Source: Rhipidocladum racemiflorum (Eukaryota > Streptophyta > Magnoliopsida > Poales > Poaceae). Taken from it: a stretch of DNA of 64,000 nt. Location of the stretch: positions 8,866,001 to 8,930,000 of the forward strand of contig CM070581.1 in the NCBI GenBank assembly GCA_036346355.1, written 5' to 3'. The position numbers and the translations under genes were made by a program. Shown here piece by piece: positions 58,199 to 64,000 of this stretch (position 1 is the stretch's first letter; each line of letters begins with the position of its first letter). The notes below the pieces were generated by a model. It ran no database searches and was not told the origin of the DNA. It saw only the letters and a list, made by a program, of their open reading frames with translations.

Positions 58199-59260
58199 AC
58201 AGCGATATACCATCACAGCGATTGATCCGAAGGATGGCTCCCCTACCGAACCAAGAAAGGCAGTGAATGCATTACGGACAATGTGCAGGATAGTCTCACG
58301 GGAATGGGTCCCCATCACCCCATTATTCTGAAAGTTGCTGGCTGATGAGAGCCGCAATGACCTACTGACAGAAATTCTTTCATCATTCGAGATCCCAAAA
58401 TAATTTGCTCTCCTAGTGCGACGGTATGCACTGCTAATGGCAAGAAAGGCATGGAATACCTTTAAGAGCACGCTTGTCAAGGAATACATCAACAAGGACA
58501 GGACTTCCTACTCTAAGTATGGGTTCATTGATGAAGATGTATGGCGGCATTTTGTTGAGATGAAGATGACAGACGAATTTGTGCATTAAAGTGAAGCACA
58601 CATGGCTCTGCAGGGAAGGAACACCCACCCCCACAGACTCGGCACCACTGGCTACGCAGGGAGGAGGGTGCAATGGGAGAGGGAGGATGAGGAGGCCTCT
58701 GCGCCATTTGCATCGATCGTAGACTAGCGCGCCAGAGACTGGCTAAGAGCGAGGTTAGGTGCCACATCTTCCGCAACCATCTCCTTTAAAAACCACATGG
58801 ACGAGGAAGTCTGCCAACGCCTAGTAAGATATCGAACTACCAATTTTGTATGTAATTAGTCCACAACTTCATAAGTGAAATAACTTGTTGGGATATTGCA
58901 GGTAGTGTTGAGTACACAATCGTTCGATGGCTATTTTTTGCCAAACAGGGAGAAAGATATACTATCCATGGCCTTTAGAAATAAGGAACACCTTGGTCGC
59001 ACGCGAGGCAAAGGGGTTTTTGTTCCCTGAAAAACTGGATTCCCAAACAACTCCGACAAATACCGAAGTAATAAGAGAACCAAATCCGAGCGCGAGTCAT
59101 AGCTTCTAAAGAATATAGAGGCCAGGTTGAGAGAAGAATTCAGTGATAGGATAATAAGCCTCGAGGAAAGGCTCAATAATCAAGAAAGACTGCCTTCGCA
59201 AGCCCAGACATATATGCGCAATTCAGCCCTACTACCCGTAAGATCAGCTATGCATCCGCC
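58199..59260 (+). pseudogene. CACTA (En/Spm) second ORF, N-terminal part, stop-riddled
   Basis: One frame from 58219 reads through about 190 codons with four in-frame stops: DPKDGSPTEPRKAVNAL, REWVPITPLF then a stop, ALLMARKAWNTFKSTLVKEY, SYSKYGFIDEDVWRHFVEMK, then GRNTHPHRLGTTGYAGRRV and RARDWLRARLG. This matches the order of the conserved helical region in the large non-transposase ORF of grass CACTA elements (plant transposase_24/Ptta-type). A later piece (LREEFSDRIISLEERLNNQE) is a coiled coil. It is interrupted at 59371 by a solo LTR. Confidence 0.75.
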
Positions 59261-59371
59261 GCTCACATAGATGAACACAGTGGCAATTTTCCTGCCTGTG
59301 ACATTAAGATACTAATATATATATATATATATATACATATCTTGAATGCTCCATAGATATAGCTATTGGAC

Positions 59372-62300
59372 TGTCGGGACCCGAATGTGCAAACCCGGAC
59401 CCTCGGTGTATTCCACACTAGTCCAAGATCACGTAGTGCACACCGTCTCAACATAGATGAATACCACAATCATACACAGCGGAATAATAAATAAAGTATT
59501 TATTTAATATAAAACCTATTAAGTTAACATTATGGTCAACTTACAAAAGATACGCCTCGTAGGGCAAAGTCTCAATTAAATAAACTTGCAGCGGAAAAAT
59601 AAATAGAACTTGTGGCGTCCAATCAATGTGCCACAGGCAACAGACTAGGCTCGCTCCTTAGTTCACAGGCTCCTCCTGGTACTCCTCTTCCAGCGCTGGC
59701 GTTGATTCTTCCTCAGCCGATGTTTGTGTTGTTGCAAGGGGTGAGTACTTAAAGCACTCAGCAAGTCATGCACAGAATGCAGATCTAATAACTACATGCA
59801 TGGCTTATTCCAAATGACAGGCTATTTGGTTGTTTTGCATTAAACAGCATTCACAATAATCATAATAGATTAAAAAGCAGTAAAGCAATAATAGTAGTAG
59901 TAACTTTCATAATTAATTTCCAAGCATTTATCCTCTTTAATCAATTTTGGCATTTGCATACCAAGTGTCCACCATCCCAAGGTACATTTTATGAAATTCC
60001 AACCCTTGACTGTAATCCCCGAGCAATGTCCAATACCGTGGACACGGCTATTCGAATAGGTTATACACTCTACAGAGGTTACACACTTTACCCACAAGAT
60101 ACAATCAAACACCACCAAGGCGAGTGACCGCAACAAAGCCTTTACAATGCTCCTTCTAAACCCAGTACTGCCTGCTAAGGTTTCAACACTGAAGGGTTAC
60201 ACCACACCACCACGACATTACCGAAATCTAGACGTCACAAATTAGTCAGCTAGGTCTGTCCCATTCCAGACTTGTGGCTGTATGATAGACTCAGTTCAAA
60301 TTCTTGTAAGGTTAAGTCCTTAAATTGACCAAGGAAAGACTACCCAAAGATTTCACAAGTATCTAAATCAGCAAAAATCAAATACGACCTCCCATGTGCC
60401 ACTCTTGGCCTACCATAAACAACCTTGCCATTTGCCTCAGTCTAAATCATTTTACCACCCAGTTATTTACCATGCACTATGTGCCATCATCATCCTCAAC
60501 AACACATGTCACATTTTCATAAACACGTTCCATATCTCATTAAATTAAGATTAAATTTTATAACCCAAACAATGTCATCAGCACGTTGCAAGGCTAAGCA
60601 TACTACATTCGGTATATCATCCCATGTTGGCAATTAATATAATGCCCAACTATTAAACCATAACCTAGGATGACAAATGATTCATGGCATACAATTATTA
60701 AAGATAAGGGTGGTTACAATAATAGGTCGCACATCTAATTCCCAGAATTAATTGAAATCGTTTTAATTAAACTAGCATGCAATAATTTAAATCAACATAA
60801 TTTTCAAAATAGGATCAATATGGTCAAAGCACAACTTGCCTTGGAAAATGTCCTGTTCCTGTTCTTGGACTTGGTCTTGAGTCAAGACCTCTCCTTCGAA
60901 GCCTTCGGGCAATTCAACGTCTACGCGAAACGGATAAATAGATAATAAATATCCAAAACAGAGACCAACTCAAGTCCAAAAATTAAATAAAATTCACCAT
61001 TAAATAGATCATAATTTTACAAATTTTTAGAAACTGGAATCACCTCAATCAGAGTTCAAACGCAAAAGTTATAGCATTCAAAGTTTGAAAATACATTTAA
61101 AAGAAAATTCCAAATTAATTGATTTATTTTTCTACTGGAAATTCACAATTATGACGTCAGCAACTTAATTGAATTTCGACCGAATTATTTTTCTAAAGAA
61201 AAATCGAATTATTGCGTCACGCTTGCGTCAGCCGGTGCATGGACTCGGTCCACGCCCGACTCGAGTCTACCGTGGACCCGTCCACGAGACCACGTGTCAC
61301 TGACATGTGGACCCGACTCGAGTGACGTCATGCTGACGTCATCGCTGCATGTGACTTGCGGTCTGACACGCGGGTCCCATCATGACATCATCATGATGTC
61401 ACTGCTGATGTCACGTGCACACGAGTATAGTGGCTGACATGAGGGCCCGGCTCGGATGACGTCATTGCTGACGTCAACGTGACTGGCGCTAGCCCACGAC
61501 GCCTCAGGTTTCGTGTGCATGTGGCATTACGCGATTGGTCACGCGCACGGCAAATCCAGACCGTGCAAATCAAATTCCACGGCTCAGATTCATCTAAATC
61601 TACGCTACTCCAAATGATCCGATCTACACGATCCAAATTGGATGACTTGGATTGGATCTGGCTTCCCGCGGTGAAGGAACTACGTGGATAGTCCTAGTTT
61701 TTGACATGTGGCAACATCTACGCCTTTGGATGTAGATCTAACGGCTCTTATTCACCTGACCTTAACAACACAAACCAATCTAAGCCGTTGATCACTAATC
61801 TAACGGCCACGAACAAATCCAATGCAACACTACGTGAAACAATCTCAACCGTACAACTACGATCCAATGGCTGGGATCTAATCCGGTACAATCGGCAGGA
61901 TACACTACGTGGCTCAATCTAGGTCATTCACTACAGATTCGACGGCTAAGATTAGCTAAGTAACTCATTTTGTCAGATTGATCTAGACCGCTCGGTTAAG
62001 ATCCTATGGTGGAGATCCAATCCAACCCTACGAGATAGGTGTAACATGGCAGTACCTGGCGCGTGTGGTCCAAATTCGATGGTCAAGGTTGATCGCGAGG
62101 CTCCGGTGGCGTTCAACGGCGAAGTCCTTGCCGGCGCTGGAGAAGACGACTATTGCACCGATGTTTCAATGCGTTTCCGGCGAAGTGAAATCTCGGATCG
62201 AGTTCGCCTCGTCACGAAGGTCCTAGCTCTGACCTTGGCCGCGCCGGGGAACAGCAAATGAGAATGTTCTTCACAAAGAACCACGGCGGCGCTCCTCGGC

Positions 62301-62941
62301 TATGGCGAGAAACTGCGCCGGCTCTAGGGTTCCTCGTCACGCGTGGACTAGGGCAAAAGGCACAGCACCAAACAACGAACCTCGGGAGGGGGTCCACGCC
62401 TTTTATAGCGTAGAAATCGAGTCCGGCGTGGCGGCGGAGAGGAACTATCGTGGCGCGACGCGGCGGATAATCTAGAACGGAAACGACGACCAATAGCCGT
62501 CCACATGGCGAGATCAACAACCAGGATTAGCCCGAACACAATGCGATGCGGGCAGGACACGTCCAAAGTGATGTGGCTCAATCTCAGCCGTTGGATCGAG
62601 ATCCAACGGTGGGTGCGATTAGGGTTAGGGTTAACGGGTCTCGAACCGTTAGGGTTTTCCGTATTTTCTTTTTGTTTTTAATATTTAAATACCTCTAGTA
62701 ATTCAAATAAAGTGAGAAACATACCAAAAATATCAGAAAATTCCAGAAAAATTCTGGAAAATACGTTGAGACATTTTGGACTCAAGTAAAATATTCTCAA
62801 CAAACTTTATATGGAGTTTTTAAATATTTAAATACTTAAATAAAGGGCTTAATTCAAAATAAATCTAAATAAATTCCAAAAAATTCCAAAAATTCCAATT
62901 GCACATTAAACTCAATAAAAGCAAAAAATTGGGATGTTACA
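59372..62941 (-). mobile_element. Solo LTR of a Tekay/Del-type chromovirus, 3570 bp, minus strand
   Basis: On the minus strand it starts TGTAACATCCCAATTTTTTG (62941 downward) and ends GGGTCCCGACA (59372). A perfect TGGAC duplication flanks it (59367-59371 and 62942-62946). It is related throughout to the LTRs of the element at 40999 (same landmarks inverted). It holds paired TGACGTCA sites (61323-61341 and 61457-61476) and CCGTTGGATC-type palindromes. No internal genes; ORFs inside (62046-62581) are GC-rich artefacts. Confidence 0.95.
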
Positions 62942-63942
62942 TGGACACATTAGCTCACTGTGTACCATTGTGGAGGAGGCGACGCGGTGCAATCTCCAAG
63001 TGGGAATTGCCAATGGCTCCTTTCCTCTTCTGGCTGCTTGAGGTATCGCGTATCCATCCACCGAAGGGGTGGTGGTGCACGATACCTTGGTAGCACCAGG
63101 TTTCACGAAGGTCAAAGTGGATGGGGTACATGATAGTTTCAAGATCGTCGAGCTACAAAAGCCGCTAAACGACGAGATTGTGACACTGGGGGATGCCATT
63201 GGCACATTCATCCAATGGCCCAGTAGCGACATCTCCCTGGCCGCCCATCATTCCCCGCAACTACGCCAACTATCTGAGTTGCCTGTTGCACCTGATCAGT
63301 AGGACTATGAATGGTTTCCTGCCCATTCGTCTCCCGTGAAGACTCTCTACAGTAGAAAGAAAGGCAAGGGCAAATCAAAGCATATCACGAAGACCCTCGA
63401 CTATCCGATTGCCCCGTTGGCCCGGTTATACAAGTTAGGAGAGCCTTTAATAACGGGAGATCGCCCAAATGCACTTTGTATGGCTTGCATTAGATTGCAT
63501 GCTTGGTACATGGAACAAGCTACCAAGCCAGTGCAAGAACGTATAGCGAGTATCACGATCAACTTCAAGCGTAAGCATCTGTTCAACGAGTCATCGGGGA
63601 GCTTCTTCGTGGTCGACTTCCAGGACCTGTTTTATCTCTACAACCTCGACGCCGCACCCTTGAGATGCTGGATACTGTAAGTGTGTGCTATCGCAGTCTA
63701 CATTTGTCTAATAGCGATAAATGTCCATCAATATATATATGTAATTTACCTATATATATATATATATAAACATGATACTTGAAGTGACAAGGAACAAACA
63801 ATAGGTAGGTTTCCTTGACCCACATATAGTCTCAAAACAAACAATGGACGAAGATATAAACATAGTCGAAGAATACGTGAAACCGGCATTGCTAGCTCAA
63901 AGAGGTAAAGATTTCATACTTTTACCCCATAACCCAGGTTAA
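62942..63942 (+). pseudogene. CACTA (En/Spm) second ORF, C-terminal part (DUF8039-like then Ulp1-like)
   Basis: After the solo LTR: VVVHDTLVAPGFTKVKVDGV ... LGDAIGTFIQWP (about 63067-63220) resembles the domain of unknown function in CACTA ORFs. After one stop, LDYPIAPLARLYKLGEPL and LHAWYMEQA (63400-63520) match the following conserved segment. An intron probably starts at 63677 (gtaagtg), and VGFLDPHIVSKQ ... LLAQRGKDFILLPHNPG (63805-63942) matches the start of the Ulp1-like cysteine-protease domain. The catalytic residues would lie beyond the window. One frame change before 63067 and one stop show decay. Confidence 0.7.
63730..63768. repeat. TA microsatellites in the CACTA intron
   Basis: Two TA runs (63732-63740 and 63751-63768) lie in the presumed intron of the CACTA ORF. 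Confidence 0.85.
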
Positions 63943-64000
63943 GTGTTACACTACTTGCTATACTTTGATTTGTATTGTGTACATAACTCAGTTTTGTTCA

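Noticed and set aside
62046..62581. ORFs with promising length upstream of the CACTA piece
   Set aside because: They fall in the GC-rich part of the minus-strand solo LTR bounded by the TGGAC duplication.

Overview
The window is nuclear DNA of a flowering plant, almost certainly a grass. Intact genes are intron-poor and GC-rich (typical of grass exons), and they sit in AT-rich DNA crowded with grass-type transposable elements: Tourist, hAT and Harbinger elements, CACTA, and chromovirus LTRs of 3-4.6 kb. The exact genus cannot be fixed from sequence alone. There are no prokaryotic operons, CRISPR arrays or viral genes.

Only two intact genes are supported. Both are on the + strand and both encode polyol/monosaccharide transporters of the plant PLT family (major facilitator superfamily). 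PLT copy 1 is at 3912-5533 (517 aa) and PLT copy 2 at 23792-25432 (509 aa). They share exon structure: a 112-nt first exon and a phase-1 intron inside the Asp codon of the LGYD motif. They are diverged tandem duplicates about 18 kb apart. Upstream of copy 2, the promoter plus the first ~70 bp of exon 1 is repeated in tandem three times with a ~400-bp period. Unit 1 is split by a solo LTR and carries a short repeat-rich insert; unit 2 is split by a Helitron-like insertion; unit 3 is the working gene start. A further short copy of the promoter block lies at the left edge of the window.

Layout: 1-3900 intergenic DNA and a GC-rich block; 3912-5533 PLT copy 1; 5755-6142 a hAT MITE; 6731-9788 a PIF/Harbinger element; 9955-10260 the broken 3' end of a plastid ADP/ATP carrier gene; 11365-13652 a hAT-like element with exon-like pieces; 13.6-18.5 kb repeat-rich DNA without genes; 18.5-25.4 kb the duplicated 5' ends and PLT copy 2; 26705-27265 a Tourist MITE; 27854-30528 a non-autonomous LTR element; 30.6-32.06 kb a truncated minus-strand chromovirus; 32-36.7 kb sparse repeats. 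From 36.7 to 57 kb there is a nested pile. A Copia remnant is split from an older minus-strand LTR. That LTR holds a hAT element and an old + strand solo LTR. The solo LTR in turn holds a full-length 12.6-kb Tekay/Del-type chromovirus (40999-53601; LTRs, gag, protease, RT, RNase H, integrase, chromodomain; CACGT target duplication). From 58.2 kb to the right edge lies a decayed CACTA (En/Spm) second ORF, split by a 3.57-kb minus-strand solo LTR with a perfect TGGAC duplication.

The transporters act alone at a membrane, probably as H+/polyol symporters (family knowledge). Everything else is transposon biology and gene debris. I found no convincing new enzymatic system. The most notable observations are the tandem promoter/exon-1 array, the arrays of short palindromic or ACGT-core motifs inside the LTRs, the CGGTACTRCCG motif clusters, and a non-random pattern of differences between the two LTRs of the young chromovirus.
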